A DNA stretch of 52,095 nucleotides from Chromera velia (GCA_018398765.1 JAHBMJ010000255.1:1-52095), one strand, 5' to 3'; positions 1 to 28,702 are shown, counted from the stretch's first letter. A program made the numbers and translations. The notes: generated by a model from the letters alone, not told the origin.

Positions 1-66
1 AAGAGAAGAGAAGAGAAGAGGAGAGAAGAGAACAGAAGAGAACAGAACAGAACAGAACAGAAGAGA
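1..66. repeat. Pentanucleotide microsatellite
   Basis: An imperfect run of AAGAG and AACAG units fills the left edge of the window. Purine-rich simple repeat with no coding signal. Confidence 0.9.
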
Positions 67-2580
<2,514 letters not shown>

Positions 2581-2597
2581 CCGTAGTAAGACGGCCG

Positions 2598-2670
2598 GGG
2601 GCGCGCCGCGTGTGCGCGTGGGCGGGGCGCCCATGCGCGCTGTCGATTCTTTCCGGGGCCAGTTTATAAG
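2598..2670 (+). promoter_or_regulatory. Candidate core promoter of the purine fusion gene
   Basis: A GC-rich block with a GC-box-like GGGCGGGGC (around 2,620-2,629) is followed by TTTATAAG at 2,663-2,670, about 390 nt upstream of the ATG at 3,057. The composition contrasts with the surrounding pyrimidine-rich DNA. A TATA-like word beside a GC box is suggestive only; the transcription start cannot be seen in sequence. Confidence 0.3.
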
Positions 2671-3056
2671 TGCATGTGACCCGGCAAAGCGAAAAGTGTC
2701 ACACTGCTGAGATGACGTCTTTGAATGGAAGATCGATACACTTTCTATTTGTTTGTTCCTATTTGTTTGGCCTTGTGTCTCTGACCGTGACTGACCCTGT
2801 CTAGTCAGTGCGAGTTACCTTTTCTCTTGCATGCACGCTCGTTCATCCTCTGTATTTGAATCTGTCGTTGCTCCGTCATCTTGAAAGAAATCCACCACGG
2901 AGGGAGCGGCGCAAGGCATTTCATTCTTGTCGTGTGTCCGTCCGTCTCCCCCTCCGCTGAGTTCGGGTGTCGGTTCTACCTGTTTGACTGCCTCTCGGAC
3001 TGTGCTCTTGCCACTGTTAGCTGACAAGAAAGCGCGCAGAGACTTATCACTGCAAA

Positions 3057-17520
<14,464 letters not shown>

Positions 17521-20116
17521 ATGGATGGATGAATGGCGTGCATGGGTGAGGGGGTCTACCTGCCTGCCTGCTTGGGTTGCTTCTTTCAGCTTGCGAGCGA
17601 GCAGAGTTGCAGTGGAGAGAGGAAGGAGAGAAGGGAGGGAGGCTTGAAAGGAGGGGAAAGGAAAGCAGAAAAGAGACAAGACAGACAGGAAGGGGGGGAC
17701 CTCTCCGACGTCAATTTTCTTTCTCAGACTCTTCTCTTCTTTCTCTATGTTCCCCATTCTTGTGCCTCACGATCGAATTGCCTCCCACGTTCGATGCCTG
17801 CAGGGCAGAAGGGGGGGGCTCGGGGTCGGCTTCTTGTTCTCTTTAGTGGGGGGGCAGGAGAGAAATGAAATGCATTCATTATTGAGCAAAGAGTACCAAA
17901 GCGGGGAGAGGGCTTGATTGTGTGGTACGATCACCAGACGAAATGGACGGAAGGAAGAGAAAAGAAAGGCAGCAGAAGGGCTTGATATTTATACAAGGGA
18001 ATGGAGGAAAAATTTGTTGGGGAGACGCAGCGCACATTTCCCTTCTTTCTGCGAGAGTAAATCGTTGGCACAGAACGCGAGACAGGAACAGGAAAGAAAT
18101 ATTAGAGGGAAATCGGGTTGCGTTATTTGGGTCTGGGGACCGGGTTGAGAAGACACCGAAGGGAAGGGAGGGAGGGTAGAAGAAAGGTTTGTTTGACTGA
18201 CAAGAGAAACGGCAGGGGAGGGATTGATGACTCAAAAGGAGACGCGGTGCCTGTCTGATTTATTTCGGTCACTCATCAGTGCTTTGAGTATGAGTGTGGT
18301 GCAAACTGTCAATGCGAGAGCGGCAGCGAGAGACACTGTTCTTTTCTGTATATCGAGCGACCGAAAGGAAAAGTGGCAGTCGAAGAGGCACTGGCAAGCA
18401 ATGATGGTTTCATGATGAGAAAGAAGAAAGCAGGAAAATAGACTGAAAATGTCGCGAGGGACTTTTCTTTGCTCCTTTACTTCGTTTCTTTCGTTATACA
18501 AGTATTGTCATGTTGTTTGTCTTCTCTGCCTATTTTCGTTTCTGTCTTGTTGGCCCGGAGTCTCCATTTGAAAACTTTTTCACTTTCCTTCGTGTTATGC
18601 CCGTCTCCCTCCCTCCCGCTCAAGGCTTCAGAGCCGACGAGGGAGGACGAAGGTAAGGGAAAGAACGATCGACCCTGTATGTTCGTCTGTGTGTTTGTAT
18701 GTACGTTCGTCTGATTGTTTGTGGTGAGAAAGCAGAAGAGAAGCGCGAGGTTGTCTCTCTGTCTGTCTGTATTCACATAAGGTTCGCATGCATGCACGTC
18801 CCCCCGTGTTGTTTCTTTTAATTCCTCTACTGTCGTGAGGGCCAAAGAGCCGGGAAGGGAAAAGGTTGAAATGGCCTGTTGGGCCTATGTATATGTCTGA
18901 TGCATTCCTGCATTCATTCATTCATTCATTCAACAACAGGTGGATGCATTCGAGAGGAGAGGAGAGGTGAAGCTGGAGGCTCAGGTAGTCCGTCTTGACT
19001 GACTGCCAGACCTTAAGCTGCGTGTTTGGATTAGTTGCGTGTGTCCAAACAAACGAACGACATAAGGATGTTTTTCCATTTGTCCTGTCCACTGGTCAGC
19101 CCCCTTGATCTGTCCACTATCTTCACTCTCTGACTGACTGATTCAATGGATGGATGCGTGTCTTTGTCTTCAATCGGCCGATGACAATAGCCGTGTGCTG
19201 TGCAACTCGATCGGACAGTGACTGACTATTTATGAGCGCTTTCTGTGTACATTTATCCGCGTCTTTCTCAACGGTGTCTGATCTTCAGACGACAGAAAAT
19301 GAACTCTCTTTCTTTCTCTTTCTCTCTCTCTCTCTGTGCAAAGTGCGCAGGCAGAGCAGAGGCACATTTATCTCCTCAATGCCGGATTAAGCAGAGTTTG
19401 TCAAAAGCTGGAATTGAGTATTTTTAGTATTTTCCATTGAATTTGGATCGTCTTCTTATGTCTTCTTCAAAGAGAGTCACAGGAATCGTATTTGTACATC
19501 GTCATACAAGATCGATCGATTGATTGATGCATGATTCGAATGAATCGAATCAGAAACTGCATTCAGATGCGTGCTTGTCGAGCTGTTTCTACGCGCGGAT
19601 CGCAGAGAGCGCCGCGATAAATCGACACAAGCAACCAAAACATCTTTTCAAAAATCCATATTTATGATAAATTGTAATTATCTTTATAAAATTTGATGAA
19701 GGTGATAGTAATAGTGACTTAATTGGTGCCCCAGGTAGAGCACTGTCGCCGTTCTACCAGAAGACGTCCCTGCGAACGGCAAAGGTTTCTAGGAAGGTTT
19801 TAAAATGCACGGAAGCAAATACGTGATCGAGATAGCTGAGTGGCAGTGCATTTGCCTCTTTGCATCTTGTAAAGGGCGTGCATGCTGAGCAAAGGATGAA
19901 AGCACTAGCGAAATCAGCATGCTTCTGGAATATTATGCAGTGATCTTTATTGATCTTTTTCTGCATGTTCAGAGTTGGTAACTTCAAGTTATAATAAATG
20001 TATTAAAGTACAAAAAAAAAAAAAAATGGAACCGGCCCCAATTTTTTAGTTATAAATTTTGTATGTTTATGTAGTGTATGGCTATCCTTTAAGTACTTTC
20101 TCATGAAGCCCTGCAC
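17521..20116. other. Intergenic region downstream of the purine gene
   Basis: Presumed 3' UTR and intergenic DNA. No open frame with family features. It holds a (CATT)n run near 18,911-18,932, a CT-rich run near 19,300-19,335, and an AT-rich segment from about 19,640 ending in a 15-nt A run (20,012-20,026), which may be the tail of an old retroposed copy. Confidence 0.6.
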
Positions 20117-20494
20117 TATATCTCCCTGACACTATAAGCCACTTCAAAAGTTTTTGCTCCGAGAGTCTGACGAACAGACTTGAAAGTCCGCAACACAATT
20201 GTTTTAGGGGGGTTGCGTGCCGCTGTAGTGGAAGGTAGGGGGGGAAGGGGAGGTCTTGGGTACCACTGACACTCAAATGTATTTTTACATGGCCCCTTGA
20301 TCGCCGTACATGGGCCGCAGAGCTGCTAAGGGCTACCTCCAGGTCGCCTTTGCGGACAACTTGATTGGCCGTGCCGCAGGCGCGGATGGACTTCATCAGC
20401 CGTGCTGCTGATGCGGATCTAGATGCGAATGAACTTGAATGTCTAGTTGAATGTTCTGCTTTCAATGCAAGTGGCTTGTAGTGTCAGGGAGGTG
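20117..20494. mobile_element. Small inverted-repeat transposon (MITE-like), 378 bp
   Basis: Left arm CTCCCTGACACTATAAGCC (from 20,123) matches the reverse complement of the right arm (20,469-20,491), about 22 of 23 positions. The 8-bp word CCCTGCAC flanks the element directly at 20,109-20,116 and 20,495-20,502, as expected for a target-site duplication. An 8-bp duplication is typical of hAT elements, but the termini do not show the usual hAT start. No transposase, so non-autonomous. Confidence 0.75.
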
Positions 20495-20848
20495 CCCTGC
20501 ACTTCATATTAAAACTAGTTCATAAATAAAAATTTATACACTTGTATACTTATACTACATATTGTAGTGTCCCACCTCCTGGCACCGCCCCGCTGCCGCC
20601 TCTCGGTCCTTCTCGCATGCGCCCCGCCTTTGCTTCCATCGCCTGCCGCCGCGTTCTGTCTCTCTGGCCCCGGAAAGCTTGACACTGTCTTTGTGTTCAC
20701 GTGGGGACCGGTCAGATTTAATCCGCCCTCAGCCGTCTTGCTGAGATCGTTCATTCCGTTTGTCCGGTCGTGAGTCTGTCTTCTCTTAGCAGCGCTAGCA
20801 GAAGTTCAAGTTCAACTTCGAACTGTGAATCTCTCGACTCTATGGAGG

Positions 20849-20908
20849 GCTAAGGATCTATCCATATCTAATCCTTTAGCTGACTGAAATCTTCAGACTG
20901 AGCTAAAG
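20849..20908 (+). other. Overlapping, mutually exclusive hairpin arms
   Basis: GCTAAGGAT (20,849-20,857) can pair with ATCCTTTAGC (20,871-20,880) with one bulge. The overlapping CTTTAGCTGACTGAA (20,874-20,888) can instead pair with TTCAGACTGAGCTAAAG (20,892-20,908) with a two-base bulge. The two stems share bases, so only one can form at a time. No gene starts directly downstream on this strand. Confidence 0.4.
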
Positions 20909-21334
20909 TCTGGAGAGTTTACGGATTCGTCTCTCTGTCTGGGCGTCGTCTCTGGTCTAGCTCTCCGTCTGTCCTGCCGCTACCTCTAAGGCAGCAGGAA
21001 GTTGCTACAATATACGTGTACCCCTTCGAGTTCTTTAAATATGTTTTTAATAAGTATGAGTGACCATCACTGGGACCATCATTGTCTGACACCACAGCAG
21101 TTAGCAGACCGGAGATTTGGCGGAGAAGCCAGACTAGATCAACAAGAAGCTAGACGAGAAGAGTCAGAAGACTATAGCGAAAAAATCATTTTGATTAATT
21201 TTCATTCAAATTTAATTTGAAAGCGGTTTTGGTTTTATATAGTAGATTTGCATTCACAGTTTCTTTGAAACACTGCCAGCTTGCGTTTCCATGTGAGCTT
21301 ATACTTGACCTGTGGGCAATAATGCCAGTACAGA

Positions 21335-22493
21335 TTATTCGATCAAATCTTCGGCTTCTGCTTTCATGCCGGCCTTGGCTAGCAAGTGCTTCAGACGTGC
21401 ATGTTTCTTACTATTCGCAAAACCCCTCTTTCCTCGTGCACAAATCAAAAGCTCAACCGCCCGTTTGGCAAAGGGACCGGTGAAATCGGGAGCATTCCCA
21501 ATTGAGAAAAGCAGTAGAGTGTATGTTTCTGCATTTGGCTCTGGGCCTTCAGACGTCATCATGTTGTAACACCTCTCCATTTTTTGCCACTGATCTCTCT
21601 TGGGTGCCTGTTTCATGACACGGAGGAATGAATTACAAGTGCGGACGTCCGGTAGAATGTCTTCAGAATCCATTTTCCAAAAATACTTCTCCGCCTTTTG
21701 AGACAACTCTTTCCCCCGAGCCTTTGCCTTAGACAAAGCACTGAAGAGGGCACTGTATGCGATGGCATCTGCGCGAACGCCCTCACTCTCCATCTTCTCG
21801 AACAGATTAATTGCCAATTTCCACTGACTGCCTTCTGGGGCATTTCCCACTGCGGCAATCAATCCTGTGTAAGTGAGAATCGAAGGTTTCAATCCGGCTT
21901 CCTGCATCTCTCTGAGAAAATTTAGCGCCAGCTTCCACTGGCTGCCTTTCAGAGCTTTTGCCAATGCGGTAATCAAGGCCGTGTAAGCAACATCATTGGG
22001 CTTTATTCCAGCATCCCGCATCTGCTGAAAGCTTCGCAGCGCCTTCTCCCATTGACTCCCCCCCGCAGCTTTCTCGTATGCAGTGATCAGTGCGGTGAAT
22101 GCTTGAACATCCAACGCAATTCCCTCTGCCACCATTTCCTGAAAAATCCTCTCTGCGTCCTTCCACTTCTTGCCTCCATGAGCATTTGCCATCGCAGTGA
22201 TCAGTGCAGTGTACGACATCGTCGTCGGCCGAATGCCCGTCGACCTCATTTGCTCGAAGGCTTCCTCAGCCGCATCCGCCAGACCCCCCTCTGGGTTGTT
22301 CGCGAGTGCAGTGATGACGCAGGTGCATGTGAACTCGTTGGGTTCAAGCCCCTCTGCCCGCATCTCCTGGATGACCTCAAGAACGCTCTTCCATTTTCCT
22401 TTGTCTGCAAATGGTGTCAGTATCTTCGTGTACTGCTTCATTCTGATGGTGATCCTTTTCAGGTCCTCGGCCCTTGAACTGAAGGCTTGGCAG
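21335..22493 (-). CDS. Pentatricopeptide repeat (PPR) protein, 5' exon not found
   Basis: PPR proteins bind RNA, mostly in organelles, through tandem helix pairs. From the Met at 22,441 the frame gives 368 aa and ends in TAA. At least six repeats are visible, each opening like YTALITA and carrying GSQW, then ending like AGIKPNDVAY. The clear units are 38 residues long, not the usual 35, because of an insertion before the W. The frame stays open upstream of the Met to a strong acceptor (pyrimidine tract then TTTGCAG, exon start 22,493, phase 2), so at least one 5' exon, possibly with a targeting peptide, lies upstream; I could not fix it. The RNA target is unknown. Confidence 0.85.
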
Positions 22494-23703
22494 CTGCAAA
22501 GAGGGAGAAAAGAGGGAGAGACAGCGGGAGAAAGCCATGGGCTGGGGATCCACGAGTGTCCATGTCAAAAAAGGAGGTCAAAAGTGCATCGTTAGATAAT
22601 CTGAGGAGAAAGACCAAACAAAGATCATAGAAAGAGAGCAGCAGACCGATGCAAGGAGAAGAAGGATGCACGTGGCTGTCAAATTGCCGACTTGAACTAG
22701 AATTCATCACTGGAGAGCAGTGCCAGCGGGGAAAGAAGGCACAATTAAGGGACAGACTCTTACGGGATCATAAGGAGACAGGGGCACATTAAGAAAAACC
22801 AGCGTCCCTTAATTGATTCTCCGCAATTCGCCTCCCAACCTTCCGAACACTCTTTGGAGTCCTCCAACTTGTCCCCGCAGCAAACCTCCTTGTACGTCAC
22901 TTAAATGAGGCGTCAGCACTCGCATCTCCGAAGCGCAAAAAGGCCCGGCGACTTCCGTGTTCCGACCACATTGGAGACGGCTCAGACGTTGTGCAATGTG
23001 GGCGGATGGACACAGATAAAACGAAGGAAATGAAACGTTCGTCCTACAGGGGACGCCCCGTAAAGCACGGATGCGATACATTGGCGTGTCAAAACACGCG
23101 AAAAACAGGAGCTCTCCGCTGTGTTGCTACATGCATAGACGCCAGACCAGTTAGTTGTGTCAGATGGAGACGGCAACTCTCGTGGCCGAGACGGCGAATA
23201 TACGAGCTCAGACAGGAAGGGCAGGTCCATCAAGAGAAATACCTGATGACGAGGGGCGTGCAGGAAAAAGCAAAACAGACTGGAAGACATGTCACACGCA
23301 GGTGTGTACGGTGTGTACACAAGTCAGCGATATTGATATATAGTTGGAACGACGAAGCGCTGCTAAGAAAAGATCTGCATGCATGGCAAAGCTCGGAATA
23401 TATAGCTCGGAGCATGCTCGGAGCTGCAATGCATGCATGGATAGCTCGGAGCGCACAAGCTACATGCAGGAGACGCGCGGAGACGGCTGCCGTGACATGA
23501 GACGAGACCTGCACTGCCAGACGCAGCCAGAGTCCCCAGGCTCTCTTCACTGCACTGTCTTCCCACAGACCTCCACTTTCGTCCTTCTCAGGGGTTTGAA
23601 GAGAAAGACGACCTTCGCGACCGTCGACGAGCTGGCTTTGCCGCCGCACTGAATTCTCCGAGCCGCTCGTTTTTCTTTGAGAGACGAAACGAAGATGGGT
23701 CGG
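22494..23703. other. Stretch upstream of the PPR gene
   Basis: Probably contains the 5' exon(s) and promoter of the minus-strand PPR gene, but none can be set with confidence. Four copies of GCTCGGA lie within about 60 nt at 23,391-23,450. No other gene seen. Confidence 0.4.
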
Positions 23704-24337
23704 AACCTAGGGTATGACACTCTTGAGCCTCGTCAGTCAGTTTCACTCAGCAATACCCCCCTTTCATCCCGCATACAACACATCAACATGTCAAAACATG
23801 TTTTTTGTGGTTATTGGACCAAAAGAACCAAATAAAGATGAAAAGTCTACCAGTTTTTGAACGATTTTGACCTGAAAACACTCAAAAACATGTTGGTGCC
23901 AACAAAAGTTCTGATTTACCGGTTCTGGCAGTTCAAGAACCAAAACACCCCCCCCCTGAACCAAATGATAAGACCTTCCATTATATTTATTTCACTTTAT
24001 TTTAAGTTCTTTTGCATGAAAGACTTTATGGAACCAAGAATTGCTTTGGTTCTTGATGGTTCAGATGAGTTTCAGAAGTTCTCATTATGAGTTCATCGGT
24101 TCAAGAACCACCATCGTATGGAAAGCTAGAACCAACATTGGCACCCGAACTGTAACCGTGCAGAACCCCCCCCCTTTCTTTTGAACCACCCTGAAAACAT
24201 GTTTTTCTTGTATATCAAGATGTTTTCTCTTCAAAAAAAGATGTGAACCAGTGGAAATAAATGCATCAAATGCAGTTCTTGCTGGTAGAACTCTCTATGT
24301 ATCGTAAAGTGTCTGCAGAGTATCATACCCTAGGTTC
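23704..24337. mobile_element. Small inverted-repeat transposon (MITE-like), about 634 bp
   Basis: The left end AACCTAGGGTATGACACTCT (23,704-23,723) matches the reverse complement of the right end (24,317-24,337) with one mismatch. The direct word GGTCGG, extendable to GGTCGGAAC, flanks both sides (23,698 and 24,338), giving a 6- to 9-bp target duplication; 9 bp would suggest a Mutator-like element. The interior is AT-rich, has many GGTTC/GAACC words and an inner inverted pair around AAAACATGTTTTT. No transposase frame. Confidence 0.75.
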
Positions 24338-24357
24338 GGTCGGAACGGAGACCACCC

Positions 24358-25527
24358 GATGTTATTGCAGAGATCAGGAGGGTTGCTGAAAGAAGTGAGG
24401 AGATGATGGGGAGGATTGAGAGTCTTGAGGAAGTGGAAACGTATATCTATTCTACTGGGTGGGCTGCTGCCAACCCATCTTTTTTCGACACCCAAAAGGG
24501 CGACCTCTTTTGCCCTAAGATCCCTGATCCAAGCAGACAGAGCTAGGATATTTCCTCTTTCCTCTCTTGCTGGACTTTTCCTGCCAGTGAAGACCTCCGC
24601 CAAGACTTCCCTGCCTTCCTGCAGAAAGCCAACTGGCAGGCCTTCTCATGGGAGGAGATCAAAAACCTCATCGACGACACTAAGACCGTTGCCGTCGATC
24701 TCGAGGAGTACAAGAATGGTGTCATGGTTGGCCAGACCCAGGAAGAGCTCGCTAAGTATCTGGAGAACCTTCAGGTGATCAATCGTGTCGTCTCCTTAAT
24801 AGAGGAAGACCTCCTCAGTCGAAGCTTAGGTCGAGACACGCAGAGGTGAAGGAGAAGATTGAAGAGAAGGTGAGGGCTCTGAATGAGTGTCTCAAAGAGT
24901 GTGATCTAGAGTGTGATATCCGTCCTTCTCTGTGTCATCCTTTCTGCTTCCCAGAGTCCATCCTTCTTTTTGAAGCCTCTGGACAGCTTCTGACCTCGTG
25001 GTATCGGAGCCAGGTATCCCAGCAAGTGGGAGCTGCTCTTTAGGGGCAGTCGGGATGGGATGAATCCCGCGGCCTTCCACTACAAGGCAGCTGGGAGGGG
25101 GCCAACAATCACGGTGGTGAAGTGTGATGAGAATGTGTTTGGGGGGTTCACGACAGTGTCATGGGGGGGTCGTGGCGGCTACTTCATTGACTATGAAGCT
25201 TTCATCTTCCTCTTGGAAAGCTCCCTTGGCATTGAGCCTGCACGCTTTCCTGTGAAAGATGGGAATTCTGGCATGGCAATCGCTCATTATCCCAACTACG
25301 GGCCAATTTTTTGGCATGACCTCCAGTGCTTCCACTCTGGTAGCACAAACTGTTACAGCAACTTCGGTACTCACTATGAGAATACTACAGGGAGAGGAAC
25401 ATGTAGTCTCCTAGGAACTACCGGCACTGTCCCCGTTGAAATGACGGACATTGAGGTCTTTGCTTTGAGGGAGGGGGCAACACGCAACAGCGGTAGCAGC
25501 CTAGGTAGCAGTAGTAACGCAGCTTGA
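24358..25527 (+). pseudogene. TLDc-domain gene, probably broken
   Basis: TLDc domains occur in proteins linked to oxidative-stress resistance and V-ATPase regulation. An N-terminal Glu-rich, coiled-coil-like stretch (24,358-24,545) and a second piece with NWQAFSWEEIKNL (from about 24,585) precede the TLDc core. The core reads ELLFRGSRDGMNPAAFHYKA, then VFGGFTTVSW, YPNYGPIFWHDLQCF and ending EMTDIEVFAL. The frame breaks at 24,546, 24,847 and near 25,010-25,030, where the upstream frame ends in a stop while the core continues in another frame. Introns could explain some breaks, but I see no full set of splice sites. The core itself (25,031-25,527) has no stop. Confidence 0.6.
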
Positions 25528-25563
25528 GAGCACATCTGTCTAAGACCTTTTCTCTCCATCTTC

Positions 25564-27064
25564 TTGGCCATCCGGCAGGTTTGTGCACGAAATGAAATGA
25601 TGTTTGGAAACTTTTGCCACGTTCATGTACATCCTGCTAAAAACTTCAAGGTTCCGAAACTGTCTGAAACCGTCCAAATCTTGCTGCGAAGGAGTGTTTT
25701 TCAGTCTTTCCCGTCAAAAGCCGAGATTAAAAGGTACCGGAACAGCTGAGTTTGGTGTGAAACGCTTTCTCATCTCCTTTGACCAAAAATGTTCCCTCTT
25801 GGTGATGCTCACGGAGGGAGAATCCCACCTCTTAGCCAGATCTTACAGACCGTACAGCAGAATACGGACAGCCTAAAAACTAAGTCTTATATCAGTGCCC
25901 ACCACAAGATAGCTTGTCATAGCATCCAGCAGTATGATGCTCAGCTTGCGATGTTTATCGAAGCCGCCAGGCTCTAGTCGAGAGGGCTGGAACAATTCTT
26001 GGCTTCACAAGAAAAAGCCGACCTTCACATCAGGGAAATTGTTGGGCTTGACTTGAAGGCCCTGACCAGGGAGAAGCAGGCTAAGCTGGGGGAGGAGGAA
26101 ATGGAAAAAACAGAGCCGATGCTACAAAATTATGTTCATACCCTTGCCGATTTCGTGGAAACAGTTGGGAGAAGGGAGACTCAGTCTCAGAATGGTGAGC
26201 TCAATGTGGTTGCCAGTGTGGCTACCACTAAAAAAGTAGAGATCAAGCGCAGAGTCTGGAGAAAGGGGCGGGAACTCCCCCCTCTGACCATTATCACCTT
26301 CTCGGACGAGTGGTCTACGAAAGATTTTGACACCGTGTTTGGTCTATCGCGCACAGTGAAATTCCAAGAGGTCGACTGTAGGATTCGTCTGAGGAAAACA
26401 CGACCTCAGGCCTGCAGAAATGACTTTGAGTAGGCGTTCGAGTCGGGTGTGCGCAGCCAGAACGCAGACACGCGCGCCTGCGCCCAGGGAATTCTGAGTA
26501 GAGACGATCCTATTACGAACGTGCTGCATGTATCGCGGATGTACTGCGGTATCATGCAAATGAGAGAGAGCTTCCCTCTGCCCGCTCTCAACAGTTACTT
26601 TGCAATGCAACAACATTACAATACCAGACAGCACTATTCACTGTTACCCCACCAGAACTCCTGTTGCCCAGAATGCCTCACACGTGCCATCTTCTCGTCC
26701 CGTCTCCGGAGTCCAGCCTTCGCAGGCCCCAGTCATTCTGTCTGGTCTGCTGCAGCAGCACGCCCAGCCACAAGCGGCTCCACCCGGACTGCCTACACAG
26801 CAGGCCGGAGTGCAAGAGCGTATCCCCTCCCAGAACACAGACGACAGACAAATCTCCAGAGCTCCCAATTCTCCCTCTAAAGTGTTGGATCGTGCTGCTC
26901 CATCTGTACAGGCACCCGAGGGAATTTTGTCACCCCTCCCTTATACAACTGATGCAGCTGCTGCTGCCATACCCCTCGAGGCTGTTGTCTCTCCAGACGA
27001 GGGAGGACCCTCCGCCTCCAGGACAGACGGGGATAAGAACAGAAAAAGAATGATGTCGGGTTGA
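25564..27064 (+). pseudogene. Broken ORF, possibly retrotransposon ORF1
   Basis: The frame from about 25,789 runs to 26,640 with two in-frame TAG codons (25,975 and 26,431), then shifts to a Pro/Gln/Ser-rich stretch ending at 27,064. The middle part (LPPLTIITFSDEW ... CRIRLRKTRPQ) resembles the small RNA-binding fold of LINE ORF1 proteins in pattern only. It lies upstream of, and on the same strand as, the LINE endonuclease. It may instead belong to the TLDc relic or be an unrelated dead gene. Confidence 0.35.
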
Positions 27065-28433
27065 GAGACCAGGTCGCTAGGGTAGGTGGGTAAGAGGATG
27101 GGAAGAAAAATTCTAGAAGAGGAGGATGTGGTACGTATGAGGGGTCGGATACTCCACAGAACCTTTCAGGCAGCGGGCGAAGGGTTTCTGAGGTTTTGCA
27201 AGACACCCGTCGGTCTCCCCCCTCCAGGTCCGGGGGGGGGAGGGGCATGGCCGATGGTCCCTCCTCACGGGAGCGCCTACGGACTCCTCACGGGAGCGCC
27301 TATAGAGGGGTGCAGAGGCTATGTCCTGGGGGGGAAATGGGGGAACACAGGGGGGGGGACTGAGGACAGTGGGGGGTTCCAGCGAGAAGATGGAGTAACT
27401 CTTAGTAAATGATGACCGCTTGATAACAGTAAGCCCTCCTATCTCGTTTTCTGTTTTTCTTTCTTTTCTTTCTCCCTCTTCTTTTTTTTTTTCTTCTTTG
27501 CCTTTCCTCCCTGTTGATGAGGCCTAGGATGAGGCATTGCTTTTGTTCGAATACACACATTTTGATGAGCCTTTTTGAGTGCCTGTAAGAACTTGCCCTC
27601 CCCTTTTTCTAAGACCTACTCTTCATCCTCTGTCAGAAACTGGCTTCACTGTTTCCTCGGATAGTAACCGTTTTGCGTGCCTAACGGATGACTCTTTGTC
27701 TAAAAGCACTTCCCCCTTTTCATCGCATCCCGCTCGACCTGTTGACGTTCCCTTGCAGCTCTTGGACCTAGATAGTAGAGATAGACAGCAAAGTTTCACT
27801 TCCAGCGCGCCAATGGAAGAGTTAGTGAGGCTTGCTTTACACCGGGAAGAGAAAAGAAAAGGAACGCAAGAATGGTAAGGAAAGGAGACAGCAGAGTGCA
27901 CGGCTGGAAGCAGAAAAGAAGGAGAAAGGTGTAGGGGACTGAGAATGGAGGTTGAGTCCTTAGATAATATGAAGACAGACAGAGGTAAACAGACGGTGTG
28001 CAGTGATAGAGAATTATAGAGAAAGAGAGAGGTAAGAGAGGATAGAGAGAGGGCAAAGAAAGAGATATCACTAGAGAGATGCAAGACGGGTGATGAGAGA
28101 GAGACAGCGTCTAACAGGAAGATTCAGTCAGGATCAAATAGGAAGGATAGAAAGGGCAGAAAAAGCAGTGAGAACATAGGTCCATTTTGTTTTTAGAGAG
28201 GGCTGGCGGACGCCGATACTGTTGACTCTCCTCTGGTTTTTTCCTTCATCCCCCCAATTAGAGTGTGTGAAGATGGAGAGAGCAGGCCTAGGGGGGATAT
28301 GAATATCAAAACCCAAGGGAAGCGGACAAACAGGAATGACGGCAAGAGAAGAAGAGACAGAGAGGGTTAAAGAGAGGAAAAGAGGGATGACGAACTTCAA
28401 GGACAAAGCAGTGAAGGTGAAGAGAAAAACAGG

Positions 28434-28556
28434 GGGGNNNNNNNNNNNNNNNNNNNNNNNNNNNNNNNNNNNNNNNNNNNNNNNNNNNNNNNNNNNNNNN
28501 NNNNNNNNNNNNNNNNNNNNNNNNNNNNNNNNNNNNNNNNNNNGGGGGGGGGGGGG
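28434..28556. other. Sequence gap between poly-G runs
   Basis: Run of N (28,438-28,543) bordered by G homopolymers on both sides. True length unknown. Confidence 0.95.
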
Positions 28557-28702
28557 ATGGCAACATGACATGTAGGTGTCTTTGTTTAGCCAGACCAGGG
28601 AGAACACTGTCAGGGTGCAGTAGGGGCTGCCCCTGTGTAGCTGCTCAAAGGGCTTGTATCGGATGCATGCCTAGCCAGCGTGGGGGATGCAGAAATCTAT
28701 GG

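Noticed and set aside
19833-19880. tRNA or tRNA-derived SINE suggested by an A-box-like TAGCTGAGTGG
   Set aside because: No B-box, no cloverleaf and no acceptor stem around it.
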